This document shows positions 17,479 through 25,886 of a DNA stretch of 54,826 nt, in pieces. The stretch is from positions 1 to 54,826 of the forward strand of contig JAKUNL010000005.1 in NCBI GenBank assembly GCA_022451925.1, given 5' to 3'. The notes beneath the pieces were generated by a model. The model was not told where the DNA came from. It did no database searches and worked only from the letters and a program-made list of their open reading frames with translations. Position 1 is the stretch's first letter. The number at the start of each line of letters is the position of its first letter. The DNA is from Dehalococcoidia bacterium. Lineage in GTDB: Bacteria > Chloroflexota > Dehalococcoidia > Lucifugimonadales > UBA3495. The position numbers and the translations under genes are program-made.

Positions 17479-18805
17479 ATGACGCGTCAGAAATCGGCTA
17501 GCTCAGGAATCGATTATAACGACCCCCGCTGAAAACTCTCGAGGAAGTGACCAGCGATTCTTTTACGGCTGGTTCATAGTTGTTGCGTCAGGATTGGTTG
17601 TGTTCAGCAGTGGACCTGGTCAATCCTATGTATTCTCCATATTCATCGATTCAATAATCGAAGATACAGGGTTGTCACGGCCAGGCATCTCAGTGCTATA
17701 CATGGCTAGCACAGGGATGAGCGCGGTTCTGGTGGGTATCGTCAGCCGGCTTGCTGATCGTTATGGGCCGAGGGTCATGTTGGTGGCCGTAGGACTGGGA
17801 TTTGGTGCTGCTTGCTTTGGGATGGCTACCGCTACCAACATCGTTTTGTTCTATATAGCCTTTGCCGGTTTACGTGCGCTAGGGCAAGGGTCATTGAATA
17901 TTAACTCTATTTTGTTGGTGAATACTTGGTTCGTTTCTCAGAGAGGTAGGGCTATCGCCGTCATGGGACTGGGAGCGGTGCTTTCAAGCGCCATATTTCC
18001 ACCGTTTGCCCGTTTCTTGATAGTTAACATTGGGTGGAGAGAGGCCTATGCTGTTATCGGATTGGTCGCTATCGTCTTGATTATCCCGGTAACCTTGTTG
18101 GTTGTCAGGAACAGGCCTGAAGATATGGGCCTGTTCCCTGACGGGGCAGTTGAACCACCGGCGTCTGAGACTCGTCAGGCTACGGAAGGCATTCTACGGG
18201 AGACCAGGGTGTTCAGTTCTTTGAGCTTCTGGTTATTGGCGTTGTCTTTGGGCACGCCAGGGTTAGTGTCGACGGCGTTAGTCTTTCACCAGACATCGTT
18301 ATTCGAAGAGAAGGGCCTGAGCGCAACTTTGGCTGCCGGAGTATTCATAATTTTCTCGGCTTCATCCGCGGTCAGTTCGTTGCTGGCTGGTTTTGCGGTT
18401 GACCACATCGGTCCCAAGGCTCTTTACAGCTTCTCGATGGTAACCCTGTTTGTGGCGTTGGTATTTGTTGTGGCCATAGATTCAGCGTTTATGGCTGTAG
18501 TCTATGTGCTGATTATGGGTGTAGCCGGCGGCGCTCACCATATTGTGCAAGGGGTGATTTGGGCCCATTATTATGGACGCCATGGTCTGGGCCGGGTGCA
18601 AGGTTCGGCTATGACCATAAACTTCTGTGCATCTGCTATTGGCCCGCTTCCTCTCGCAATATTCCATGATTTGACTGGCACTTATACTGTGGGCATTGTG
18701 GCGATGATGGCCCTGCCTGTTTTTTCTATATTGGCTTTAATCAAGGCGAGGCCTGGCGCCAATGCATGGGTTGTCAGCCGATCGGGACCTGTTTCAGAAG
18801 ACTGA
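17479..18805 (+). CDS. MFS carboxylate-type transporter with apparent +1 frameshift near its start
   Basis: A 12-helix MFS carrier of the monocarboxylate-porter/OFA type (FYGWFIVVAS, SRLADRYGPRVM, and the RNRPEDMGLFPDG loop, also seen in the carrier at 39768). The main frame is open from 17483 but has no ATG/GTG/TTG before a TTG at 17594, which lies inside helix 1. A well-placed start exists in another frame: AGGA five bases before ATG 17479, reading MTRQKSASSGIDYNDP, then a stop at 17530. Dropping one C from the C5 run at 17523-17527 joins the two into a normal protein of about 441 residues. A true mutation, a sequence error or slippage at the C run are all possible. It is divergent from the 15-17 kb operon. 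Confidence 0.85.
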
Positions 18806-19294
18806 CCTTTAATATCGGACTCATTTTGGGGATAGGTTTAGCCAGAACCCTGATCTCACGTTGGCTCCGGAATTAACACCTCTATTAGATGGTTGTATAT
18901 CCATAGTTGATCTCTTTTGTTAGTGGTTGATGTAGAAAAACCCGGCTGCTAATTCAGTATCCCATTGGTTTTCAAGATGAATTTCGTCTTCGGTGAACAT
19001 GGACTCAGTGGTGGCGTATGATTGGGTTCGTTGCCAAAACTGATAACACTCTTTTAAAAGTAATCAGGGCCACTCAGTACCGCGATTACCAGACCAATTA
19101 TCTATACCAGCATCAACTTATATTGAAACATTGATAGCAATTGTTTTGGGTATGGACTCGGATACAGAATTGTCGTGATTCACTCACTGCAGGGTTGCAT
19201 TGCCGGAGAATCGGGCGTTGTGTAAAATGCGCCAAGAATTAGCCCCGATACAGTGTGTCAGACATCCGAATGACTGAATTAGAGGAGACTTCAA
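18806..19294. other. 489-base intergenic region ahead of the SDR gene
   Basis: No protein gene, tRNA or known RNA consensus was seen. Near the right end a promoter-like pair TTGCCG (19200-19205)-N17-TAAAAT (19223-19228) would start transcription near 19235, 60 bases before the SDR ATG. Nothing else in the interval could be interpreted. Confidence 0.45.
19200..19228 (+). promoter_or_regulatory. Probable promoter of the SDR gene
   Basis: TTGCCG, a 17-base spacer and TAAAAT (five of six to consensus) sit 67 bases before the SDR start codon on the same strand. Spacing is ideal; the -35 box is moderate. Confidence 0.42.
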
Positions 19295-20113
19295 ATGGAT
19301 TTTGGACTGAAAGATAAGCGTGCATTTGTTGGCGGAGGCAGCCGCGGAATCGGTAAGGCAATCGCCATAGAACTAGCCAAAGAAGGTTGTGATGTGGTTA
19401 TTGCATCTAGGACACAGTCGGCTTTGGACGAAGCAGCGAAAGAGATTGAAGACATCACCGGGCGTCGGATAATACCGATGGCCCTCGACGTCACAAACCG
19501 GGACCAGGTCGATAGTGTCATGGCTGGAGCTGTGAAACAACTGGGAGGACTGGATATCTTGGTTAACAGCGCGTCGCTGCCAGGCGGTTCTCCCTCAGCA
19601 GTTGGGCCAATCGATGCCCTAGACGAAAATGAATTGCTCAGCGATTTCGACACTAAATATGTAGGTGCTTTGCGTTGTGCTAGGGCAGCGCTCCCGTATT
19701 TGAAGGAACAACCCTGGGGTCGGATTATCAACATTAGCGGCGGCAACGCTAGGAACGCTGGTAACCTGAGCGGCGGAGCCAGAAACGTCTCGCTCGTTCA
19801 TTTAACCAAGACCCTTGCCGTCCAGATGGGGAAGTTCGGGATCACTGTCAACTGTATTCACCCAGGGACAACTCGGACCGAACGCACAGTAAGCTTGCTC
19901 GAGGCTCGAGGTAAGGCATTGGGCGTAACTCCCGAAGAGGCGGAGGCTCTGGATTTTGCTGACGGATCACCTCGTGGCAACCACATTAATCGCATGGTTG
20001 ATGCGTCGGAGATTGGATACTTGACTGCCTATTTGGCTTCAGACAAATCTTGGGCTGTGACTGGAGAGGTCATTATGGCAGGTGGCGGGTCCGGAAGCGC
20101 TGTCTATTACTAG
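19295..20113 (+). CDS. Atypical short-chain dehydrogenase/reductase lacking the YxxxK pair
   Basis: A 272-residue classical-type SDR fold. The cofactor motif GGGSRGIG (residues 13-20), DVTNRDQ near 65, NSAS at about 91-94 and the GITVNCIHPG segment are all present. Aligned on these anchors, the catalytic Tyr and Lys of Y-x-x-x-K fall on Gly160 and Asn164 (LSGGARNVSLVHLTK), so normal SDR chemistry is not expected, or other residues serve. The ATG has GAGGAG seven bases upstream, a promoter precedes it and a terminator follows. It may bind a nucleotide or catalyse a non-redox or altered reaction. Confidence 0.87.
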   Translation: MDFGLKDKRAFVGGGSRGIGKAIAIELAKEGCDVVIASRTQSALDEAAKEIEDITGRRIIPMALDVTNRDQVDSVMAGAVKQLGGLDILVNSASLPGGSPSAVGPIDALDENELLSDFDTKYVGALRCARAALPYLKEQPWGRIINISGGNARNAGNLSGGARNVSLVHLTKTLAVQMGKFGITVNCIHPGTTRTERTVSLLEARGKALGVTPEEAEALDFADGSPRGNHINRMVDASEIGYLTAYLASDKSWAVTGEVIMAGGGSGSAVYY

Positions 20114-20149
20114 ATAGTATATCCTTGTCCGTTGCTGAATTTTAAATGT

Positions 20150-20184
20150 GGTGTCCCCTCGTTTTGTAAGAGGGGGCGCCTTTG
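20150..20184 (+). terminator. Terminator-like hairpin after the SDR gene
   Basis: GGTGTCCCCTC (20150-20160) pairs over 11 bp, with two G-T pairs, with GAGGGGGCGCC (20170-20180), followed by TTTG and a T-rich stretch. It lies 37 bases past the SDR stop and immediately before the small gene at 20202. Confidence 0.65.
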
Positions 20185-20201
20185 TTAGGTGCTTGATACC
20201 A

Positions 20202-20399
20202 ATGGCGAAAGATGATCTATCAGAACTTGATCAAGATGTGAACGAAGTTCTTCGTAGAGTGGAAGCCCTGGCTAACGACATGCGAGGGCTGGGTATGGAA
20301 CTTAGGTTCACGGCCGAAGAATATGGGCCGGAGAAAGATTTCGACGGCACCGTCACGCGAACTGTCACCTTTAATTTCAGGGTTGCTCAGCAGGATTAA
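20202..20399 (+). CDS. Small hypothetical protein
   Basis: A 65-residue acidic protein starting MAKDDLSELDQDVNE. The frame extends upstream to 20148, but that start lies inside the terminator hairpin, so ATG 20202 is taken. No family is recognised; an amphipathic N-terminal helix (VNEVLRRVEALANDM) followed by a strand-rich C-terminus with TVTRTVTFNFRV suggests a small folded domain. Its stop overlaps the stop of the convergent MFS gene. There is no strong SD. Confidence 0.55.
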   Translation: MAKDDLSELDQDVNEVLRRVEALANDMRGLGMELRFTAEEYGPEKDFDGTVTRTVTFNFRVAQQD

Positions 20400-21634
20400 C
20401 GCCGTCCTAGTGCCATAGCAACGGCCTCAGGCATAACCCTTAGTCGAAGCATTGCAGCAATCCCCAAGATTGGACCTATCGCAAGCATCGCAAACGCCGG
20501 ACCCCAACCAATGGAGTCTGCCACAACCGGTAGGAACTTGATGGGAGCTATGGTCAGCAAGAATCCGATACCTGTCTGAAATGCTAGTGCGGTTCCCCTG
20601 TAGTCATCATCGGATAATTCGGTCAAAGCTGTGGAGAACTGGGCTGAATCCGCCACCACCGACGCCCCCCAAATCATCGCGGCTATGGCAATTACTAGAT
20701 TCCATTCCATTGGCAAAAAGCCGATAAATAAGGCGGTACCACCGCTAATGGTCATCGCCCAACTAGTTACTGAAGTACGGCCAAACTTTTCCGCGAATAT
20801 ACCTGCCGCCACGCAGCCAATGGCGCCAGAGATGAAGACCAAGAACGTCACTATACTGGCCAGGTTCAACGAGTCTCCAATGAGGTTCTTAGTACCGTAC
20901 ACTGTTACCAAGAACGCAGGTATCCACGCCCACATGGCATAAAGCTCCCACATGTGACCCAAATAACCGAACAATACCAACCTGGTCGATTTCATTCGGA
21001 TGGTTTTTAAGATATAACCGGGTTTGAAGTGCCTTGCAGGAACGTCCAGCGGGCCGTCTTGTACTAGGAAGTAAACGATGGCCGCCGCCAATGCCGCTAG
21101 ACATGAACTGAGATACAGAGTGATTTCCCATTGGGCGACGAAAACGGATCGCATAAGGTGAGGGGAACCAGAGCCGATGGTCAACGCACCGACCATGACG
21201 CCAATGGCGATACCCCTTCCCGAAAGGAACCATCCAGAAATGATTTTCATCCCAGGCGGGTAGACTCCTCCCAAGGATATACCGCTAAGTGTCCGTAGCA
21301 CTAAGGCTGTGGCGAACCCTCCTGGAAGAAAAACTAATGCAGCGTTGAAGAACGCTGCTAACAGGGCGCTGACAGCAAAGACTTTTCGGGTGTTAATCAC
21401 ATCGGCTACGTTCGTGATAGCAATCAACATGGTACCGATGACAAACCCGATCTGTATGGCTATTGTCAGCCACGCGATGTCGCTGGTGGAGAACCCCTTT
21501 TCTGTCTCCAGCGCAGGAGCGATGGCGTTGGTGCTGAACCAAACGGTCAAGCTTAGTACTATGGCTACGGAGAGGAAAGCCAGCATGCGCCACCGAATGG
21601 GATGTTCTGGAGTATTAGCTTGCTGCGCGGACAA
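20396..21634 (-). CDS. MFS transporter, CynX/NarK-like
   Basis: A 412-residue, 12-helix major facilitator. Visible features: an N-terminal helix after a short charged leader, LSGISLGGVYPPGMKIISGWF in helix 4/5, FAEKFGRTSVTSW between helices 8 and 9, and the SDDDYRGTALAFQTGIGF segment. The TTG start at 21634 has GGAG 12 bases upstream, so it is only fair. It lies 100 bases after cobJ on the same strand and could be read from the cobalamin operon, but no feature links it to B12 or cobalt. Substrate unknown. Stop codons overlap those of the convergent small gene. Confidence 0.87.
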   Translation of the reverse strand: MSAQQANTPEHPIRWRMLAFLSVAIVLSLTVWFSTNAIAPALETEKGFSTSDIAWLTIAIQIGFVIGTMLIAITNVADVINTRKVFAVSALLAAFFNAALVFLPGGFATALVLRTLSGISLGGVYPPGMKIISGWFLSGRGIAIGVMVGALTIGSGSPHLMRSVFVAQWEITLYLSSCLAALAAAIVYFLVQDGPLDVPARHFKPGYILKTIRMKSTRLVLFGYLGHMWELYAMWAWIPAFLVTVYGTKNLIGDSLNLASIVTFLVFISGAIGCVAAGIFAEKFGRTSVTSWAMTISGGTALFIGFLPMEWNLVIAIAAMIWGASVVADSAQFSTALTELSDDDYRGTALAFQTGIGFLLTIAPIKFLPVVADSIGWGPAFAMLAIGPILGIAAMLRLRVMPEAVAMALGRR

Positions 21635-21736
21635 TATCTACCAGGGCTCCGGGCTAGCCTGTTTTGCACTCATGACCATTGCCTCTAGTTCGGGCCACCA
21701 TAATGTTTTTCTTAAGTATGTTTAACAGAGAGCTGT

Positions 21737-22516
21737 CTAGTCTGAATTTGTTTTCTCTTCGTATCCCCTGGGAGTGATTACCTTTCCTCCATGTAAGTAA
21801 GTCGTGGAATTTCCAATTACCACGATGGTTACCATATCTACGAATTCCACATCTTTTTCCAGGTCATGTAAAGTGGTTAGCTTCACCCTCTGCCCCGGTC
21901 TGAATGCGTCACCGACCAATCCAACCGGAGTGTCACCAGGTCGGTGCTTCAGTAAAATCTCCCGCGCTTCAAGAAGCTGTGTCTGTCGGCGCTTGCTGCG
22001 GGGGTTGTATAAGGAGATTACGAAATCACCCTGTCCCGCTGCCTCTAAGCGTGCTCGAATCTTATTCCAGGGTGTAAGTAGGTCGCTTAAGCTGATGGCG
22101 CAGAAATCCTGCATTAGTGGAGAACCTAGCACCGCAGCGGCTGCTTGCATGGCTGATACGCCGGGAACTGTTACAACGGTTGGGTATTGGCCGTTCCAGT
22201 CTCTGTCAGTTAGCACCCTGAAGACGGGACCGGACATACCATAGATACCAGCGTCACCGGAAGATACCACGGAAACGGTATTGCCGGCGTAGGCGGAGTC
22301 CACTGCCGCTGCGGCTCTTTCCAACTCTTGGCCTAGCTCCATGGAAATCACTTCTTTGCCGGTGACCAGACCTTGTATCTGGCTGATATAAGCTCGAAAG
22401 CCGACTACTACGTCGCTTTCTGATATCGCTTGCGACGCGGCTGGAGGCAGGTATTGGGCGTCTCCAGGTCCGATGCCGACTAGGTTTATCTTTCCGCTGA
22501 TGGATGGGGAGGTCAT
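21737..22516 (-). CDS. cobJ: Precorrin-3B / cobalt-precorrin-3 C17-methyltransferase
   Basis: A 259-residue SAM-dependent methyltransferase of the uroporphyrin-III/precorrin family (CobJ/CbiH). It has NLVGIGPGDAQYLPP at the start, SSGDAGIYGMSG (the family's substrate loop), GVSAMQAAAAVLGSPLMQDFCAISLSD, and SLYNPRSKRR, all diagnostic of C17 methylases. It contracts the corrin ring at C20 after cobalt insertion. It is the last biosynthetic gene of the hemA-cob cluster, 55 bases after cbiG, with GGAG about 11 bases before the ATG. Confidence 0.95.
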   Translation of the reverse strand: MTSPSISGKINLVGIGPGDAQYLPPAASQAISESDVVVGFRAYISQIQGLVTGKEVISMELGQELERAAAAVDSAYAGNTVSVVSSGDAGIYGMSGPVFRVLTDRDWNGQYPTVVTVPGVSAMQAAAAVLGSPLMQDFCAISLSDLLTPWNKIRARLEAAGQGDFVISLYNPRSKRRQTQLLEAREILLKHRPGDTPVGLVGDAFRPGQRVKLTTLHDLEKDVEFVDMVTIVVIGNSTTYLHGGKVITPRGYEEKTNSD

Positions 22517-22571
22517 TTAATTGTATTCTCCGGTGTTTTCAGCTTGTTGGCCGGTTATTTCGTGAGTGACG

Positions 22572-23693
22572 CTAGCTGAATGTTTTACGCGCTACGGCGA
22601 TTGTTGCCCTGGTGGTTTGCTTCCGCGTAACTACCAGATCCCTGGCGCCGGATGACAACAATGCAGATGGTTCTGCCACTCCCCAAACGCCGACTAGACC
22701 GTGGGCCCGCTCTGATTTGGAAGTTAGCGCTTCAGGGTTGGTCTCGAATATTCTGTTTAATTCATCTCCCGGGTAGAAGGTTAACGGTACACCGTGACGT
22801 TCGGCCAGTTGTTCCAACCCGGGTTCCCCCCGTTTTATATCGGCCGACGAGACGCCTGACAGACATTTAACAGATATACCGTGTTCCTGAAAAGTTTTTG
22901 ACAGCAAAGAATCTAATTCTTCTACGGGCACGCCTTTTCGGCAGCCCATTCCAATTTCCAAGCTTTTGGGTCTGTAGATCACTGTGATCTTGTCGGCTAG
23001 CAGAGCATCCAGGGATTCTGTCTTGTCTGTGATGATTAAGGCCGCAGTACAGGCCGAAGTAGCTAAATCGTCCAGTGTCTGATAGACCGTGATGTTTTCA
23101 GGAAGAGGTGATTCATTTGTCCACCAGCTGCATTCTCCAGCGCATTGCCAGACACCAATCGGCAGCCCGTTAATCACAGCGGCGCTGGCACGAGTTATGG
23201 AGATGGAATCGGCCTCTAGTTTCCATCCAAACTCTCTGCCCAACAGGTCTACGCTCAGAGTGCGCGAAGCGTGGGATGCAGACGTTATAACTGGCTCTGC
23301 GCCTAGTTTTTTAGCCACTTCTTGGGCCAATTTGTCAGCTCCACCTATATGACCGGAAATGAGGCTCACACAGAAGCTCCCAGCGTCATCAATGCATACT
23401 ACGGCTGGGTCTGTCTGTTTACTTTTCAGTAGAGGGGCCAGCAGTCTGATTGAGGCGCCAGTTGAAAGGAATAGCACTAAGTTGGAACAATTAGCAAATG
23501 CCCGTTCTACCACTGGCCTGAGCGGCAGGTCGAAGACCTCGGCTCCGTCTCCTTCTTGGTGGAAGCGACGATCCACAAACAGCGTGCACTTACCGTCCAT
23601 AGATGTGACCAGCGATTTTGCCATTCTGGCACCGTTACGGGTTAGCGCAATTATCGCTGTTTGGTCGGTCTCTTTATCCTTTTCCGTTGACAC
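22572..23693 (-). CDS. cbiG: Cobalt-precorrin-5A hydrolase
   Basis: A 373-residue CbiG, which opens the delta-lactone of cobalt-precorrin-5A and releases acetaldehyde. The N-terminal and middle domains show LFLSTGASIRLLAPLLKSKQTDPAVVCIDDAG and SLISGHIGGADKLAQEVAKKLG in pieces, and the C-terminal CobE-like domain begins at IGMGCRKGVP. The frame is open to 23786, but GTG 23693 (VSTEKDK) with GAAGG nearby is the better start and places it 20 bases inside the cobM end, a translational-coupling overlap. CbiG is found only in the anaerobic/early-cobalt route, which matches cbiX and cbiD in the same operon. Confidence 0.92.
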   Translation of the reverse strand: MSTEKDKETDQTAIIALTRNGARMAKSLVTSMDGKCTLFVDRRFHQEGDGAEVFDLPLRPVVERAFANCSNLVLFLSTGASIRLLAPLLKSKQTDPAVVCIDDAGSFCVSLISGHIGGADKLAQEVAKKLGAEPVITSASHASRTLSVDLLGREFGWKLEADSISITRASAAVINGLPIGVWQCAGECSWWTNESPLPENITVYQTLDDLATSACTAALIITDKTESLDALLADKITVIYRPKSLEIGMGCRKGVPVEELDSLLSKTFQEHGISVKCLSGVSSADIKRGEPGLEQLAERHGVPLTFYPGDELNRIFETNPEALTSKSERAHGLVGVWGVAEPSALLSSGARDLVVTRKQTTRATIAVARKTFS

Positions 23694-24474
23694 TGGCCGC
23701 CTTCCGGTAACGGTGGGTGTAATCGGCGGAATAAAGGTGGGATACAGCCCCTCCTTTGTCCAATCCCGGGTCAACAGCATCTCCAACGATAATTAGTGCT
23801 TGTAGGGTTATCTTAGCCGCTCTGACTTTGGCAGCAATGTCTTTTAGAGTGCCCCTGATTACCAGTTCGTCAGACCAGCCAACCCGGTATACGACTGCCA
23901 CCGGTGTGTCTTCAGTGTATCCAGACGAGGTGAGCTCACGGACGACTTTGGTCATCCGGGTGATGCTCAAGAAGATGACCATTGTACAGCCATGGGATGC
24001 CAAATCCCTGAGTTGCTCGCCTTCCGGCATGGCCACTCGTCCTTCCATTCGGGTCATAATGATTGTCTGGGCTTTTTCGGGGACGGTGAGTTCAGATTTC
24101 AATACTGCTGCGGCTGCAAATGCAGCGCTGACGCCGGGTACAATCTCGAAATCCACGTCGTTCTCTTCCAAGATACGCATTTGTTCGAGAATGGCACCGT
24201 AGATAGCCGGATCTCCACTCTGCACCCTGGCGACGATCTTACCTTCTGATACGGAGCTGAGTTCCAAATCCATAATTTCGTCTAGGTTTAGCTCTTTGCT
24301 TCCGACAACCTGAGCACCTTCTTTGGCGAAGGCCACGATTTCTGGAGGTACCAGAGAGTCGGCAAATATGATTACGTCTGCCGATTCAATGATTCTCTTT
24401 GCTTTCAACGTCAGCAGTTCCGGATCACCGGGGCCAGCGCCAACTATATAAACTTTGCCAGTGGTATCAGTCAT
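23674..24474 (-). CDS. cobM: Precorrin-4 / cobalt-precorrin-4 C11-methyltransferase
   Basis: A 266-residue methyltransferase (CobM/CbiF). Recognised by VYIVGAGPGDPELLTLKAKRIIESADV at the start, ADSLVPPE, SGDPAIYGAILEQM, PGVSAAFAAAAVLKSELTVPE and QTIIMTRMEGR. It methylates C11 of the ring-contracted intermediate using SAM. AAGGAG eight bases before the ATG. The end overlaps the cbiG start by 20 bases and the upstream neighbour cobI ends 49 bases before it. Confidence 0.95.
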   Translation of the reverse strand: MTDTTGKVYIVGAGPGDPELLTLKAKRIIESADVIIFADSLVPPEIVAFAKEGAQVVGSKELNLDEIMDLELSSVSEGKIVARVQSGDPAIYGAILEQMRILEENDVDFEIVPGVSAAFAAAAVLKSELTVPEKAQTIIMTRMEGRVAMPEGEQLRDLASHGCTMVIFLSITRMTKVVRELTSSGYTEDTPVAVVYRVGWSDELVIRGTLKDIAAKVRAAKITLQALIIVGDAVDPGLDKGGAVSHLYSADYTHRYRKAASVNGKG

Positions 24475-24523
24475 GCTTTGTTCTCCTTAAGAACGTTACT
24501 GCGTGATGTTTCTATGAGATATC

Positions 24524-25267
24524 CTAGGATTCGTCTTGGTTACCTCGCACGATGAGGAGAGAGAAGTAGTCCATGTCCTCTTCTTTTATTTGCGTTACGT
24601 CTCTAATCACCTTTTCTCTATCAGTGGTGACACGGCGCACGTATGTGCTTTGTTTGGTGAGCCCTAATTCTTCAAGTTCAGCCAGTGTCTTGACGATGAT
24701 TGGACTGACTTTCATCAGCACTACAGTATCAAAGTTAGACGTGGCTTCAGACAAGTCATCCAATCCGTAGGTCGCGGGCAAAATCGCTAGTTTTTGTCCA
24801 TGTGTTACTAGCGGTTCTCCGGAGCTTGCGGCGGATGCCATCACCGATGATATACCAGGAATAATTACCACCGTGGCCTCTGGATTGATCTCTTTGACTC
24901 CGGTGAGTACGTATGAGAACGTACTGAAGAGCATGGGGTCGCCTTCTGTAAGGAAGGCCACATCTTGTCCCTTTTCAAGACGTGACGAAACTAATTTTGA
25001 AGCGTCAATCCAGGTTTTGGCTGCTCCGTCTGCGTTGTTGGTAGGGAAAGGCGCCCTTAGTATCTCCTGGTCTGGCGTCAAATAATCTTTGACGATGGTT
25101 AGAGCGTAACTGTCTTGCATGTTGGAAGCCTGGGGTACGCAAATTACCGGCACACTCTGAATCGCTTTCAATGCCTTGAGGGTTAGTAATTCGGGATCCC
25201 CTGGGCCAACGCCAACCCCGTAGAGGCAGCCTATATTGCTGGAGTTTTGGGAAGTGGTTTTTGGCAT
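24524..25267 (-). CDS. cobI: Precorrin-2 / cobalt-factor II C20-methyltransferase
   Basis: A 247-residue CobI/CbiL. The start YGVGVGPGDPELLTLKALKAIQ is typical, followed by TEGDPMLFSTFSYV, the C20-methylase form of the substrate loop, and GISSVMASAASSGEPL. It adds the C20 methyl group, the first corrin-specific methylation after cobalt insertion by CbiX. It begins six bases after the cbiT stop with no strong SD, so translation is likely coupled. Between cbiT and cobM in the cluster. Confidence 0.93.
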   Translation of the reverse strand: MPKTTSQNSSNIGCLYGVGVGPGDPELLTLKALKAIQSVPVICVPQASNMQDSYALTIVKDYLTPDQEILRAPFPTNNADGAAKTWIDASKLVSSRLEKGQDVAFLTEGDPMLFSTFSYVLTGVKEINPEATVVIIPGISSVMASAASSGEPLVTHGQKLAILPATYGLDDLSEATSNFDTVVLMKVSPIIVKTLAELEELGLTKQSTYVRRVTTDREKVIRDVTQIKEEDMDYFSLLIVRGNQDES

Positions 25268-25273
25268 TCTTAA

Positions 25274-25885
25274 TCAGCTACTTCGCCGACCATTGACGAT
25301 AAAAATTGGGTTGAGGGCTTCCATACGGATTGCGCCGTCGGGCATCTCTTTTCCCCGTGATGAGGCGATTTGGGTGATCTCTGTTGCCAGACCCAACTTC
25401 TTTAGTAATTGGTAGGTCTCAGACGTACGTTCCAGTACTGCGAGATTGACGACTATGGTTCCATTGGGGTTCAAGCGCGAACAGACGAACTCAAGTATCT
25501 TCGGGAGGATACCGCCGCTTCCGCCGACAAACACTGAGTCAGGACTGGGAAGCGATTCAAGTGCAGCAGGTGCTTCGCCGTTCACGACGTGGATGTTATT
25601 AAAGCCTAGATTTGCGACATTGGCTTCCAGCAGCGGCAGCGAGTCGGTATCACGTTCAATGGCATAAACTTGTCCCTTGTTCGCAATCAATGCGGCTTCC
25701 ACAGAAATGGAACCGGTACCAGCTCCGATATCCCATACAACACTGCCTGAGTGGAGCCTCAAGGAATATAGACTGACGGCACGGACTTCTCGTTTGGTGA
25801 TTTGACCCTTGTTTGGGCGACGTTGCTCAAATGCATCATCGTGCAGTCCTAATGTACGGGTGGCTCCTGGCGAGCTTTTTACCAA
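25274..25885 (-). CDS. cbiT: Cobalt-precorrin-6B C15-methyltransferase (decarboxylating)
   Basis: A Rossmann-fold SAM methyltransferase of about 203 residues with motif I VWDIGAGTGSISVEAA and FEQRRPNKGQITKREVRAV, typical of CbiT. The frame stays open inside cbiD to 25948, but a TTG at 25885 begins one base after the cbiD TAA, with GGGAG nine bases upstream, and is preferred. CbiT methylates C15 and decarboxylates the C12 acetate. Its usual partner CbiE (C5 methylase, often fused as CobL) is not in the window. The C-terminal ends six bases before cobI. Confidence 0.9.
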   Translation of the reverse strand: MVKSSPGATRTLGLHDDAFEQRRPNKGQITKREVRAVSLYSLRLHSGSVVWDIGAGTGSISVEAALIANKGQVYAIERDTDSLPLLEANVANLGFNNIHVVNGEAPAALESLPSPDSVFVGGSGGILPKILEFVCSRLNPNGTIVVNLAVLERTSETYQLLKKLGLATEITQIASSRGKEMPDGAIRMEALNPIFIVNGRRSS

Positions 25886-25886
25886 T

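Noticed and set aside
20148-20201. Longer start for the small gene before the MFS carrier
   Set aside because: The extra codons lie inside the SDR terminator hairpin; ATG 20202 is the sensible start.
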